64,000 nt of DNA, taken from the NCBI GenBank assembly GCA_963580285.1, contig OY757017.1:19343395-19407394 (forward strand), read 5' to 3'. This document shows, piece after piece, positions 11,501-21,012 of this stretch (its first letter is position 1; every line of letters starts with the position of its first letter). The position numbers and the translations under genes were made by a program. The stretch comes from Lucinisca nassula. Lineage: Eukaryota; Mollusca; Bivalvia; Lucinida; Lucinidae. The notes under the pieces are model-generated. The model was not told where the DNA came from, did not search any database, and was given only the letters and a program-made list of their open reading frames with translations.

Positions 11501-12169
11501 GAACCATTTTAGCAATTTGGTATAGGGTCACCCAAGAATCATTTCTGTGAAATTATTTCAAATTTGGGCAAGTAGGCTAGGAGGAAATGTCGTTTTAAAT
11601 GTTCGTCTGTATCAGCGGAGCGGAACCATTTTAGTTATATTTATTAATAGGGTCACCTAAGGAACATTTCTGTGAAATTACTTTGAAATCGAAGGAGATG
11701 TCGTTTAAAGGTTTTTTTCTATTTTTAGCTCTGGCAGCCATTTTGTTCAGCGGAGAGGAACAATTTTAGTAAGGATGGTAGAGGGTCACCAATGGAACAT
11801 TTCTATGAAATAATTTTGAATTCGGGCCAGTTGGCTAGGAGGAGATGTCATTTAAAAGTTGTTTTTTTTTAGCTCTTGCGGCTTGTTCAGCAGACTGGAA
11901 CCATTTAGCAGTTTTGGTAGAGGGTCACCCAAGGAACATTTCTGTGAAAATATTTTGAAATTGGGCCAGTGGGCTAGGACGAGATTTCGTTGTCATTTTT
12001 TTCTATTTTTAGCGCTGGTGGCCATTTTGTTCAGCAGAGCTGAACCATTTTAGCAATTATGGAAGAGGGTCACCCAAGGACCATTTCTGTGAATTATTTT
12101 GAAATCGAGCCAGTGGGCTAGGAGAAGATGTCGTTTAAAGTTTTTTTTTTCTATTTTTAGCTCTGGTGG

Positions 12170-12301
12170 ACCGGGCTTCCTCAGACTTTCGGATGAGTCT
12201 TTAAACCGAGATCCCGTCTCCGTATGACCTTAGCTGTTGGTGAGACGTAAAACTCAAATACTCACTCACTCACCCACTCACTCACTCACTCACTCACTCA
12301 G
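12170..12301 (+). mobile_element. 5'-truncated SINE B with (ACTC)n tail
   Basis: Begins within the B-box region (ACCGGGCTTCCTCAGACTTT) and continues GGATGAGTCTTTAAACCGAG, CGTATGACCTTAGCTGTTGG and GACGTAAAACTC into an ACTC microsatellite. Full copies with heads lie at 25981, 61836 and, reversed, 19891. It interrupts the Helitron-like core. Confidence 0.85.
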
Positions 12302-12534
12302 ATCTGATGGCCATTTTGTTTAACGGGGTGAACAATTTTAGCAATTTTGGTAAAGGGTCACTCAAGGTACATTCGTGTGAACTTATTTCAAAATCCTTTC
12401 ACCGGTTAAGGAGATGTCATTTGAAGAAATTGTTGACGACGCACGACACACAAAGGACGACGAACGCCGGACACAGGTCGATCACAATAGCTCACAATGA
12501 GACACCTTGTGCTCAGGTGAGCTAATAAAGGAAA

Positions 12535-13020
12535 TTAGCAGACTCGGTTATTGAGCTTATTCATTTATGACCAGTACTGAAATGCACAAAACCGACCACG
12601 CCCTCTAACACCGGATTATGCAGAACCCTATTTTCAAAACGATTCTAAATGAACTCATTGATCCCAGATTAAGCGGGGCCGCGGGTCGGGCCCTTTTAGG
12701 CCTTAGAGCTATTTTTAGAACAATCTTCGTAGAGGTCCTCTAGATGAAGCTTCATACCCAATTTCAAAGACCTTGGATTTCTGGCTTCAGACAAGACGTT
12801 TTTTTTTTTCAGGTTTTCCCTATATAAGCCTATGTAAAACCAGTGAGCCCCGGGGCGGGGACATTTTGGCCCGGGGGCTATAATTTGAACAATATTGGTA
12901 TAGATCCTCTAGATGAAGCTTCATACCAAGGTCCTCTTGATGAAGCTTCATACCAAATATCAAAGACCCGGGCTTTCTGGTTTCAGACAAGAAGAGTTTT
13001 AAAAGTTTTGTTTGCTGGTT
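12535..13020. repeat. T-family fragment followed by GAAGCTTCAT dispersed repeat
   Basis: 12535-12665 repeats the 10304-10440 sequence in direct orientation. 12705-13020 repeats the TAGATGAAGCTTCATACC / TCAAAGACC / TTCTGG...CAGACAAGA blocks seen inverted at 9841-10295. The two sets flank the Helitron-like element. Confidence 0.55.
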
Positions 13021-13039
13021 TTGCTTGGATCCCAAATTT

Positions 13040-13173
13040 TTGAACTACTTTCAGTATGTACCTCCCAAGCATCATTCTGGTGAAGTTTGGTTTAAATTGG
13101 CACAGTGGTTAGGAGGAGATGTCAATGCTGACGGACGACGGACTAAGGACGGACGCCTGAGCACTTGCCTGTC
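13040..13173 (+). mobile_element. 3' fragment of a second Helitron-like element, interrupted
   Basis: Reads CATTCTGGTGAAGTTTGG, GGAGGAGATGTCAATGCTG, ACGGACGACGGACTAAGGAC, GCCTGAGCAC. It resumes after the hairpin MITE as AAAACTCAGGTGAGCTAC (about 13460-13477). The split halves restore the same GCTCAGGTGAGCT-type hairpin end seen at 12510 and 39690. Confidence 0.5.
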
Positions 13174-13455
13174 CATTACGAAAACATGCCTATACGAATA
13201 CATTGTAACCTTTATCTCCGAAAAAAAATGAAAATTTTAAGATGAACAATTGTGATATTTTTCTAATTTCTGCTTTACAATATAGATTGTAGGTAGTCGT
13301 TAGAACCGCCTCATCGAGGTGGTTCTTACTAGTACCCACAATGTATATTGTAGAGCAGAAATAAGACAAAATAGGTTTACCCCTGCAAACCCCAGTCTTA
13401 CGAAATAAAAGTGGGGTTCAAGGAGTCAAAATAATGTAGGCGTGTTTTCGTGATG
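13174..13455. mobile_element. Hairpin MITE, H family (nested in Helitron-like end)
   Basis: Termini CATTACGAAAACATGCC and GGCGTGTTTTCGTGATG are inverted. Subterminal pieces are CCTTTATCTCCG and CCCCTGCAAACCCCAG / AAGTGGGGTTC. The centre is a palindrome around TTAGAACCGCC(TCATCGA)GG with GTACCCACAATGTATATTG arms. It is a full-length copy of the most abundant MITE in the window. Confidence 0.85.
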
Positions 13456-13479
13456 CAGAAAAACTCAGGTGAGCTACAT

Positions 13480-13632
13480 AAAACCAACATGGACGGTCCG
13501 ACTCGCACCGCTTTCCCTGGGCAGGCTTAGATCCTCTAAGCGGTTTACCAGTACTCGCGTGCGGTCGGTTTCAGCTCTGCGAGGAAGCATCATGCAGCCC
13601 ATCTTTATGTTCAAGTCCCGATGGGCGGGGCC
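13480..13632 (-). mobile_element. SINE V head-side fragment
   Basis: Carries GGACGGTCCGACTCGCACCG, GCTTAGATCCTCTAAGCGG, TTTACCAGTACT and GAAGCATCATGCAGCCCATC, ending GATGGGCGGGGCC. It is the head-side part of the SINE family that is complete at 14138 and 51862. The 3' tail is missing. Confidence 0.75.
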
Positions 13633-13794
13633 GAAAGTTACTTTATTACATTAGACGTTGTTATTTTTGGGATTGTCTGTACACACAGACACCGGGTACC
13701 CACACCAACTTCTACCTCAGGACCTGCACCAACTTCGACCTTAGGATATATGGATACTTTATGATTTAATTTTTTCGTTTGAGATTTCCTCTTC

Positions 13795-14067
13795 CTCGGT
13801 AGCTCAGTCGGATGCGCGTCTGACTGGTGATCAGGAGGACGCTTGTTCGATACCTGCTAGGGTCGGCAACATTCTTTCGTAGAGTTTGATCATGAAATCT
13901 TTTCTACGGTCATTCTCTCCATTCCGCTGATTCAAGACGGGCAGTTGTCAGTTTCTGTCGAAAGAATGTACACTGTACTGGTTAACCTCTTACGTATATG
14001 TTGATAGGTAAATTGACCGGCTCAAAAATGACCTAAAATAGTTAAACTCCAATCCAAACAAACAAAC
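13795..14067 (+). mobile_element. SINE A copy, head to tail
   Basis: The head is CTCGGTAGCTCAGTCGGATG (A-box region) and the B box is TTGTTCGATACC. The body runs through GAAATCTTTTCTACGGTCA and CGGGCAGTTGTCAGTTTCTG to a GTTAAACTCCAATCC tail with (CAAA)n. It is inserted in a unit of the 285-312-bp array between GATTTCCTCTT and CTGTCCTAGACG. Confidence 0.85.
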
Positions 14068-14137
14068 CTGTCCTAGACGAAAGTTACTTTATTGGATAAG
14101 GCGTTGATACATTTGGCGTTGACTGCAACGCCTAATG

Positions 14138-14443
14138 TTTTGTTTGTTTGTTTGATTTGAGGTTTAACGTCCCCGTCAACACTGTAAAGGTCATTTTGGA
14201 GACGTTGCTTCCAATTTTGTGGGACTTTTACCCGACATTGAGATGAAATGACATCTCAAGCCCTGTCGCCCAATGAAACCAATATGGTTTATTAGCATGG
14301 ACGGTCCGCCTCGCATCGCGGTTCCTGGAAGGCTTAGATCCTCCAAGCGGTTTACCAGTACAAGTGTGCGGGCCGGATTCAGCTCTGCGTGGAAGCATCA
14401 TGCAGCCCATATATTTCTTCAAGCCCCTATTGGCGGGGGCTTG
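14138..14443 (-). mobile_element. SINE V, full length, 11-bp target duplication
   Basis: Plus-strand order, tail to head: TTTGTTTGTTTGATTTGAGG, TTTAACGTCCCCGTCAACAC, GGAGACGTTGCTTCC, ACATCTCAAGCCCTGTCGCC, GCATGGACGGTCCGCCTCGC, GAAGCATCATGCAGCCCATA, GGCGGGGGC. AACGCCTAATG is duplicated at 14127-14137 and 14444-14454. I could not identify a clear tRNA A/B box, so the promoter source is uncertain. The tail TTAACG motif is shared with the other SINEs here. Confidence 0.9.
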
Positions 14444-14480
14444 AACGCCTAATGTAATACACTCAGAACATTTCAAAGAA

Positions 14481-14700
14481 ACGGGCCTCCGTGGCCTAGT
14501 GGTTAAGAGCGCTGACTCTTGATCACTAGGTCTCTCACCGCTGTGGTTCGAGCCTTGCGCGGGTCACATGTGAGACGCCAAGTTCTGCAACGGAAGATCA
14601 GGTGGTTTTTCTCCGGGTACTCCGGTTTTCGCCCACCTCTGATTACCGATCGGCTCGATATGAGTGAAATAATCTTGAAAGGGCCGTAAAACCAAACAAA
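14481..14700 (+). mobile_element. SINE C, full length, perfect 12-bp target duplication
   Basis: The head is CCTCCGTGGCCTAGTGGTTA (A-box region), with GGTTCGAGCC as B box. The body is CAAGTTCTGCAACGGAAGAT, TTTTCTCCGGGTACTCCGG, GAAATAATCTTGAAAGGGCC. The tail is GTAAAACCAAACAAA. CATTTCAAAGAA flanks it at 14469-14480 and 14701-14712. The perfect duplication indicates a fairly recent insertion. Confidence 0.92.
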
Positions 14701-17576
14701 CATTTCAAAGAATCTTGAGTCATATCATTAATAAGAACAGTGTTGCGTACCCACACCAGATTCGATCCCGGTATCCACACCACCTTCATCTCATATATAT
14801 GGATACTTGATAGCTTGCTTTAACATTTTCGTTTGATATTTCGTCTTGTAATAGACGAAAGTCAATTTAATACATTAAGCGTTGGACTGCAACGCCTAAT
14901 ATAACAACGCCTAATATAATACACTCAGAACATTTCACAGAATCTTGAGGAATATCATTAATTAGAATAGAGTTGCGTTAGAGAAGCACAAGCCCCACAC
15001 CCCCCCCCCCCACACACACACAAACACTCCAAGTACCCACACCACCTTCGACCCCAGTACCCACACCAACTTTGACCCCAAGTACCCACGTCACATTCGA
15101 CCCCAAGATATATGGATACTTTATGATTTTAACTCTTTCATTTGAGATTTCATCTTGTCCTAGACGAAAGCTACTTTATTACATTAGGCGTTGTTACATT
15201 TGGCGTTGACTGCAACGCCTAATGTAACAACGTCTAATGTATTACACTCAGAACATTTAATAGAATCTTAAGTCATATCATTAATGAGAACAGTGTTGGG
15301 TTGGTATCTTTCAAGAAGCACAGCCTCCCACCACATACACTCCAAGTACCCACACCACCTTCGACCCAAGTACCAACACCACCGTCGTCCCCAGTACCCA
15401 CACCACCTTCGACCCTAAGATATATGGATACTGTATGATTTTAACTTTCTTATTTGAGATTTCATCTTGTCCTAGACGAAAGTTACTTTATTACATCAGG
15501 CGTTGTTGCATTTGGCGTTGACTGCAACGCCTAATGTAACAACGCCTGATGTATTACACTCAGAACATTTCATAGAATCTTAAGTCATATCATTAATAAT
15601 AACAGTGTTGCGTTGGTATCTTTCAAGAAGCACAGCTTCCCACCACATAAACTCCAAGTTACCACACCACCTTCGACCCCAGTACCCACACCACCTTCGT
15701 TCCCAGTACCCACACCACCTTCGACCCTAAGATATATGGATACTATATGATTTAAACTTTCTTATTTGAGATTTGAACTTGGCCTAGACGAAAGTTACTT
15801 TATTACATTAGGCGTTGTTACATTTGGCATTGACTGCAATGCCTTATGTAACAACGCCTAATGTAATACAATCAGATCTTAAGTAATATCATTAATTAGA
15901 ATAGAGTTGCGTTGAAGCACAAGCTCCCCACCATACACACTCCAAGTACCCACACCCCTTCGACCCCAGTACCCACATTCTTCGACCCCAAGGTATATAG
16001 ATACTCTATGATTTTAACTTTTTTTATTTGAGATTTCATCTTGTCCTAGACGAAAGTTACTTTATTACATTAGGCGTTGTTACATTTGGCGTTGACTGCA
16101 ACGCCTAATGTAACAACGCCTAATGTAATACACTCAGATCTTAAGTAAAATCTTTGAATTAGAATAGAGTTGCGTTGAAACATAAGCTCCCCACCATACA
16201 CACTCCAAGTACCCACACCACCTTCGACCCCAGTAGCTTCACCCCCTTCGACCACAGTACCCGCACAACCTTCGACCCCATGGCATATGGATACTCTATG
16301 ATTAATTTTTTTTTTTTGAGATTTCATCTTGTCCTAGACGAAAGTTACTTTATTACATAAGGCGTTGTTACATTTGGCGTTGACTGCAACGCCTAATGTA
16401 ACAACGCCTAATGTAATACACTCAGATCTTAAGTAATACTATTAATTAGAATAGAGTTGTGTTGAAGCACAAGCTCCCCATCATACACACTCCAAGTACC
16501 CATACCACCTTCGACCCCAGTACCCACACCCCCTTCGACCCCAGTACCCACACAACCTTCGACCCCTAGGTATATGGATACTCTATGATTTTAACTTTTT
16601 TGGGGGATTTCATCTTGTCCTAGACGAAAGTTACTCTATTACATTAGGCGTTGTTACATTTGGCGTTGACTGCAATGCCTAATGTAACAACGCCTAATGT
16701 AATACACTCAGATCTTAAGAAATATCATTAATTAGAATAGAGTTGCGTTGAAGCACAAGCTCCCCATCATACACACTCCAAGTACCCACACCACCTTCGA
16801 CCCCAGTACCCACACCCCCTTCGACCCCAGTACCCACACAACCTTCGACCCCAAGGTATATGGATACTCTATGACTTTAACTTTTTGGGGGGATTTCATG
16901 TTGTCCTAGACGAAAGTTACTTGATTACATTAGGCGTTGTTACATTTGGCGTTGACTGCAACGCCTAATGTAACAACGCCTAATGTAATACACTCAGATC
17001 TTAAGTAATATCATTAATTAGAATAGAGTTGCGTTGAAGCACAAGCTCCCCACCATACACACTCCAAGTACCCACACCACCTTCTACCCCAGTACCCACA
17101 CACCCTTCGACCCCAGTACCCACACAACCTTCGACCCCAAGGTATATGGATACTCTATGATTTTAACATTTTTTTTAGATTTCATCTTGTCCTAGACGAA
17201 AGTTACTTTATTACATTAGGCGTTGTTACATTTGGCGTTGAGTGCAACGCCTAATGTAACAACGCCTAATGTAATACATTCAGATCTTAACTAATATCAT
17301 TAATTACAATAGAGTTGCGTTGAAGCACAAGCTCCCCACCATACACACTCAAAGTACCTACACCACCTTCGACCCCAGTACCCACACCCCCTTCGACCCC
17401 AGTACCCGGACAACCTTCGGCCCCAAGGTATATGGATACTCTATGATTTTAACTTTTTTTGAGATTTCATCTTGTCCTACACGAAATTTACTTTATGACA
17501 TTAGGCGTTGTTACATTTGGCGTTGACTGCAACTTGTTTATTACAATTGGCGTTGTATTACATTAGAGGTTGCCAC

Positions 17577-18884
17577 AAGGCGCGGTAAACAGCGTTCTTC
17601 ATCATTTTTATAGCGACTTAGTATATAGAGAGAAAATCCGAAATTCGGAGACAAAAAATTTTCTCTATCTTCCCAGCAGAAGAAAAAAATGATGTTTTTC
17701 TCAATATCTCAGCTAATAAATGCGATAGGAAGGGGCGGTAAACGGCGTTCTTCATCATTTTTATAGCGACTAAGTATAGAGAGAAAAAATCCGAAATTCG
17801 GAGACAAAAATTTTTCTCTATCTTTCCAGCAGAAGAAAAAAATGATGTTTTTCACAATATCTCAGCTAATAAATGCGATAGGAAGGCGCGGTAAACGGCG
17901 TTCTTCATCATTTTTATAGCGACTAAGTATAGAGAGAAAAAATCCGAAATTCGGAGACAAAAATTTTTCTCGGTCTTCCCAGCAGAATACAAAAATGATG
18001 TTTTTCTCAATATCTCAGCTAATAAATGCGATAGGAAGGCGCGGTAAACGGCGTTCTTCAGCATTTTTATAGCGACTAAGTATAGAGAGAAAAAATCCGA
18101 AATTCGGAGACAAAAATTTTTCTCTATCTTCCCAGCAGAATACAAAAATGATGTTTTTTCTCAATATCTCAGCTAATAAATGCGATAGGAAGGCGCCGTA
18201 AACGGCGTTCTTCATCATTTTTATAGCGACTAAGTATAGAGAGAAAAAATCCGAAATTCGGAGACAAAAATTTTTCTCTGTCTTCCCAGCAGAATACAAA
18301 AATGATGTTTTTCTCAATATCTCAGCTAATAAATGCGATAGGAAGGCGCGGTAAACGGCGTTCTTCATCATTTTTATAGCGACTAAGTATAGAGAGAAAA
18401 AATCCGAAATTCCGAGACAAAAATTTTTCTCGGTCTTCCCAGCAGAAGAAAAAAATTATGTTTTTCTCAATATCTCAGCTAATAAATGCGATAGGAAGGT
18501 GCGGTAAACGGCGTTCTTCATCATTTTTATAGCGACTAAGTATAGAGAGAAAAAATCCGAAATTCCGAGACAAAATATTTTCTCTATTTTCCTAGCAGAA
18601 TACAAAAATGATGTTTTTCTCAATATCTCAACTAATAAATGCGATAGGAAGGCGCGGTAAACGGCGTTCTTCATCATTTTTATAGCGACTCAGTATAGAG
18701 AGAAAAAATCCGAAATTTGAAGACAAAAATTTTTCTCTATCTTCCCAGCAGAATACAAAAATGATGTTTTTCTCAATATCTCAGCTAATAAATGCGATAG
18801 GAAGGCGCGGTAAACGGCGTTCTTCATCATTTTTATAGCGACTAAGTATAGAGAGAAAAAATCCGAAATTCCGAGACAAAAATT
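17577..18884. repeat. 153-bp satellite array, right arm, inverted (about 8.5 monomers)
   Basis: The same monomers as 2673-9840 on the other strand, with both A and B types. The inner edge (17577) falls at a different monomer phase from the left arm's inner edge (9840), so the arms have expanded, contracted or broken independently. The outer edge joins AATTAAAAAACCGCATACAT, the exact inverse of 2655-2675. Confidence 0.95.
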
Positions 18885-19260
18885 AAAAAACCGCATACAT
18901 CATCTTTTGGAGAGACTTTGTATGTAGTCTTGTTTTTTTTTTTTTGTTTTTTTTTTTCTTGTTCTGTTGTTCTGCTAACTTGACCATTTCTTCTGTTGGT
19001 TTAGTTGTTTTGCTAATATGACCATTTTCTACTGGTTCTGCTCTTATTTGACCAGTTCGTTCTGCTCGTTCTGCTGTTCTGTTGTTCTGCTATCTTGACC
19101 AATTCGTTCTGCTCGTTCTGCTGTTCTGCTAGCTTGACCAATCCGTTCTGCTCGTTCTGCTGTTCTGCTAACTTGACCATTTCATTTTGCTCGTTCTGCT
19201 GTTCTGCTAACTTGACCATTTCTTCTGCTGGTTCTGCTGTTCTGCCAACTTTACCTGGCC
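18885..19260. repeat. Right terminal inverted arm: junction piece, T tract and minisatellite
   Basis: Inverse of 2351-2672: GACTTTGTATGTAGTCTTG, a T tract with an internal G, then minisatellite units AACTTGACCATTTC / GTTCTGCTCGTTCTGC ending ACTTTACCTGGCC. An open frame on the minus strand is only the minisatellite read through. Confidence 0.9.
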
Positions 19261-19413
19261 GCACTTCTTGAATCAGCAGAAGGGAAAGAATGACCGTAGA
19301 AAAGATTTCATGATCAATCTCCACGAAAGAATGTTGCCGACCCCGGCGGGAATCGAACCCGCGTCCTCCTGATCACCAGTCAGACGCGCATCCGACTGAG
19401 CCACCGAGGCCGG
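19261..19413 (-). mobile_element. SINE A, 5' (tRNA-head) half
   Basis: Continues the SINE broken at 2350: GCACTTCTT, GAATCAGCAGAAGGG, GAATGACCGTAGAAAAGATT, TTGCCGACCCCGG, the B box as inverse of GGTTCGATTCCCGCC, and GTCGGATGCGCG / GAGCCACCGAGGCCGG for the A-box region. It ends directly at the 13-bp duplication CACTGCATACATG (19414-19426). Confidence 0.9.
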
Positions 19414-19426
19414 CACTGCATACATG

Positions 19427-19600
19427 ACGTCATCATCGGACTGATAGTGGGTTTCTGAAAAGCCGTTTTTAGGTTTGTAAAAAAATGGAAGTTTGATGGC
19501 ACGAGATCAGATATAAGGTCGATGCTTAATCAATTTAAAGCCACAATCCTGAATAGCAGCCATACTAGGACTTAAAAAGAATATCCCTGCATACCTCCTT
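19427..19600 (-). pseudogene. Mariner transposase relic (right of the SINE insertion)
   Basis: On the minus strand a decayed frame gives a GFKLIKHRPY-like and SNFHFFTNLK-like segment. It then shifts frame into HYQSDDDVMYAV, which joins AVNDFLNSQ at 2177 across the SINE. This is the stretch around the third catalytic Asp and the C-terminus of mariner-family transposases, with the catalytic motif spoiled by a stop. It is clearly dead. Confidence 0.6.
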
Positions 19601-19677
19601 CAAGACGAGACTCACAACATCTCAATCAGCCCTCGTAGCCATGTCCCACCCGCTTTAGTATCACACAATGGAACCAG

Positions 19678-19826
19678 CCCAGCAGGCACTCGTCACCAGG
19701 GCAACGTCAAACCGACGTCGGTGCAACGTCACGACGTTGCACCGACGTAGATGTGACGTTGCATGAAAGTCATGAGGCTGCACCGACGTTGATGTGACGG
19801 CACAATTACGTCATGTGCCTGCTGGG
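19678..19826. mobile_element. Small MITE with CCCAGCAGGCAC inverted ends
   Basis: CCCAGCAGGCAC at 19678-19689 is the exact inverse of GTGCCTGCTGGG at 19815-19826. The inside is built from CGACGT / ACGTCG and TGATGTGACG repeats, including a short palindrome TGCAACGTCACGACGTTGCA. It has no coding capacity. It interrupts the mariner relic region. Confidence 0.75.
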
Positions 19827-19890
19827 AGGTGATTTCCGCACCTTTGTTCGTTCAATAAACTGCAAATTTAGCATTTTGTATGATTTCTGA

Positions 19891-20048
19891 GTGCGTGAGT
19901 GTTTGAGTTTAACGTCCCACCAACAGCTAAGGTCATACGGAGACGGGACCTCGGTTTAAAGACTCATCCGAAAGTCTGGAGAAGCCCGGGATCGATCTGG
20001 TTAACAAGGCGCGTACCGTAACCACTGCACCATGGCGACTTCTATACA
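19891..20048 (-). mobile_element. SINE B, full length, 12-bp target duplication
   Basis: Tail to head on the plus strand: GTGTTTGAGTTTAACGTCCC, CCAACAGCTAAGGTCATACG, GGTTTAAAGACTCATCCG, CCCGGGATCGATCTGG (B-box side), CGTAACCACTGCACCATGG (A-box side). TATGATTTCTGA is duplicated at 19879-19890 and 20049-20060. Confidence 0.9.
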
Positions 20049-20189
20049 TATGATTTCTGAAGAATTAAAATTGTCCAGGTTTAAATGGTGAAAGCAAAGT
20101 GTAAAAGATTTCAGCAATTCCAAATCAAACTTTAACGAATTTGCAGCTGAATATCATACATGTGTCTAGCCGCTGGTGAGAGCATCAGA

Positions 20190-20275
20190 TTTATTTTATT
20201 TATTTATTTATTTATTTTATTTATTTATCTATTTATTTATTTATTATTATTTTTTTATTTTTATTTTTTTGGGTT
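20190..20275. repeat. (TTTA)n microsatellite
   Basis: A TTTA-rich run with minor interruptions, grading into a T-rich tract. Nothing else is seen in it. Confidence 0.9.
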
Positions 20276-20329
20276 TTGTTTTCTGACATTTCACTGATTC
20301 AGTAAGGATGCAACAGGTTTGTGTTAGGC

Positions 20330-20538
20330 TTAACTCTTATCTTGCTGTTCACGACAGCCCCTATCTTTGCAAACAGTGTAGATCCAGATCAGATGGCTTG
20401 GCAGCCATCTGATCTGGATCTACACTGTTTGACATTCAGTTAATGAATTTGTAGGAATAAATTACATCAAGTAATCTAATTGGTTCAAAATCAGAAATAG
20501 GTGTGGCTATACTGAATTTTCAGCAAGAGAAGGGTTAA
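20330..20538. mobile_element. TTAA-flanked MITE (family Q) with palindrome module P
   Basis: TTAA flanks both ends, with inverted termini CTCTTATCTTGCTG and CAGCAAGAGAAGGG. The middle is the P palindrome with GCAAACAGTGTAGATCC arms. TTAA duplication is the piggyBac signature. A diverged copy lies at 37119-37392, where the ends read CTCTTATCCTGCTG and CAGCAGGATAAGG. Confidence 0.75.
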
Positions 20539-21012
20539 AATATAGCCTTGTTTCCGCTACCCGACCGACCTGCTTCAGAACCCCCGACTCTTTTATTTCT
20601 ATCAATAAAAGAACAAAGTAAAAATTAAAGCACCGACCCTACCATTTTCAATTTCCGAACCTACCAATTGTCGTTTTTTGCATTTTCCAGTAGTAATTTC
20701 GCGCTTAAAGTACATTTTTGTAGTTTTTGGCATTTAATACCTTTTCACTTTTTGGAGCATCTAAAATGAATAATGATATATAATGCAAGTCTCTGCATTA
20801 CAATTTTATTAACGAAAAAAATAAAAAAAACATGTACAAAAACAAATAAAAAATTCAGGTCCGACCCTGTTTTTTTTTTTTTTTTTTTTTTTTTTCGGGA
20901 GAAAAATAAAATAATAATACAAAGTTTCTCCTACCTACCGACCAAATTTTTTTCAGCATATTAGTAGAAACACAGCTATTTTTTACGCCTTATGAATGAA
21001 GTCAGACTATTT
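20539..21012. other. No identifiable gene; T tract at about 20871-20895
   Basis: AT-rich sequence with GACCGACCTG / GACCCTACC-type repeats and a long T run. I see no coding frame, inverted repeat or family match. Confidence 0.5.

Larger units (their letters stand above)
10577..12525. mobile_element. Helitron-like (pearl/HINE-type) element with repeated core, copy 1
   Basis: The left end is GAGGGCCATGG...TTCACCTGAG. The right end is ...GACGACGCACGACACAC, then AATAGCTCACAATGAG, ACACCTTGTGCTCAGGTGAG and CTAA. The core is a diverged tandem array of about 145-155 bp built on TTTTTAGCTCTGGCGGCC, TTTTAGCAATTTTGGTAGAG and GGTCACCCAAGGAACATT. A subterminal hairpin before CTAA, a repeated core and no inverted-repeat transposon features suggest non-autonomous Helitron/Helentron-like elements, known in bivalves as pearl-type. 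Two SINEs are nested in it. The class is inferred and the element boundaries are approximate. Confidence 0.6.
13633..17560. repeat. Tandem array of 285-312-bp units, each with a strong hairpin
   Basis: About eleven units. Each holds GACGAAAGTTACTTTATTAC, a hairpin, CACTCAGATCTTAAGTAATA, and three or so copies of a 24-bp motif around AGTACCCACACCACCTTCGA. The hairpin has a 30-bp stem, TTACATTAGGCGTTGTTACA + TTTGGCGTTG, with one mismatch and an ACTG loop. Units are most alike between 15.8 and 17.5 kb. SINEs at 13795, 14138 and 14481 interrupt the left part. It has no open frame of interest. Confidence 0.85.
2351..19260. mobile_element. Candidate giant foldback-type element, 16.9 kb, with satellite-built inverted ends
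   Basis: The termini are inverted repeats. The left end begins AGCCAGGTCAAGTTAGCAGA and the inverse of the right end begins GGCCAGGTAAAGTTGGCAGA. From there both arms run in the same order: a minisatellite of about 39 bp, an A-rich tract, a 50-bp unique piece (GACTACATACAAAGTCTC...), then a 153-bp satellite. GCACTTCTT flanks the element on both sides (2342-2350, 19261-19269). Other SINE A copies read GCCCTTCTT there, so the shared A marks a true 9-bp duplication. Foldback elements have long inverted ends made of tandem repeats, and both FB of Drosophila and Mutator-type elements make 9-bp duplications, so either lineage fits. No transposase is seen inside. The left arm (about 7.5 kb) is much longer than the right (about 1.7 kb). 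I am confident about the insertion structure and less so about the superfamily. Confidence 0.85.

Noticed and set aside
10577..12525. Possible simple satellite without mobile ends
   Set aside because: The same CACCTGA start and GCTCAGGTGAGCTAA hairpin end bracket the related array at 37644-39700, so the ends belong to the unit.
14481..14560. tRNA-like A and B boxes (also at 19330-19410, 25981-26050, 58790-58870, 59640-59714, 61836-61900)
   Set aside because: They are heads of SINEs. Each continues into a SINE body and tail and is flanked by target duplications, and none has a complete cloverleaf that I could defend.
2351..19260. Interpretation as two independent satellite loci in opposite orientation
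   Set aside because: The 9-bp duplication, the split SINE with its own 13-bp duplication and the split mariner frame all require one insertion.
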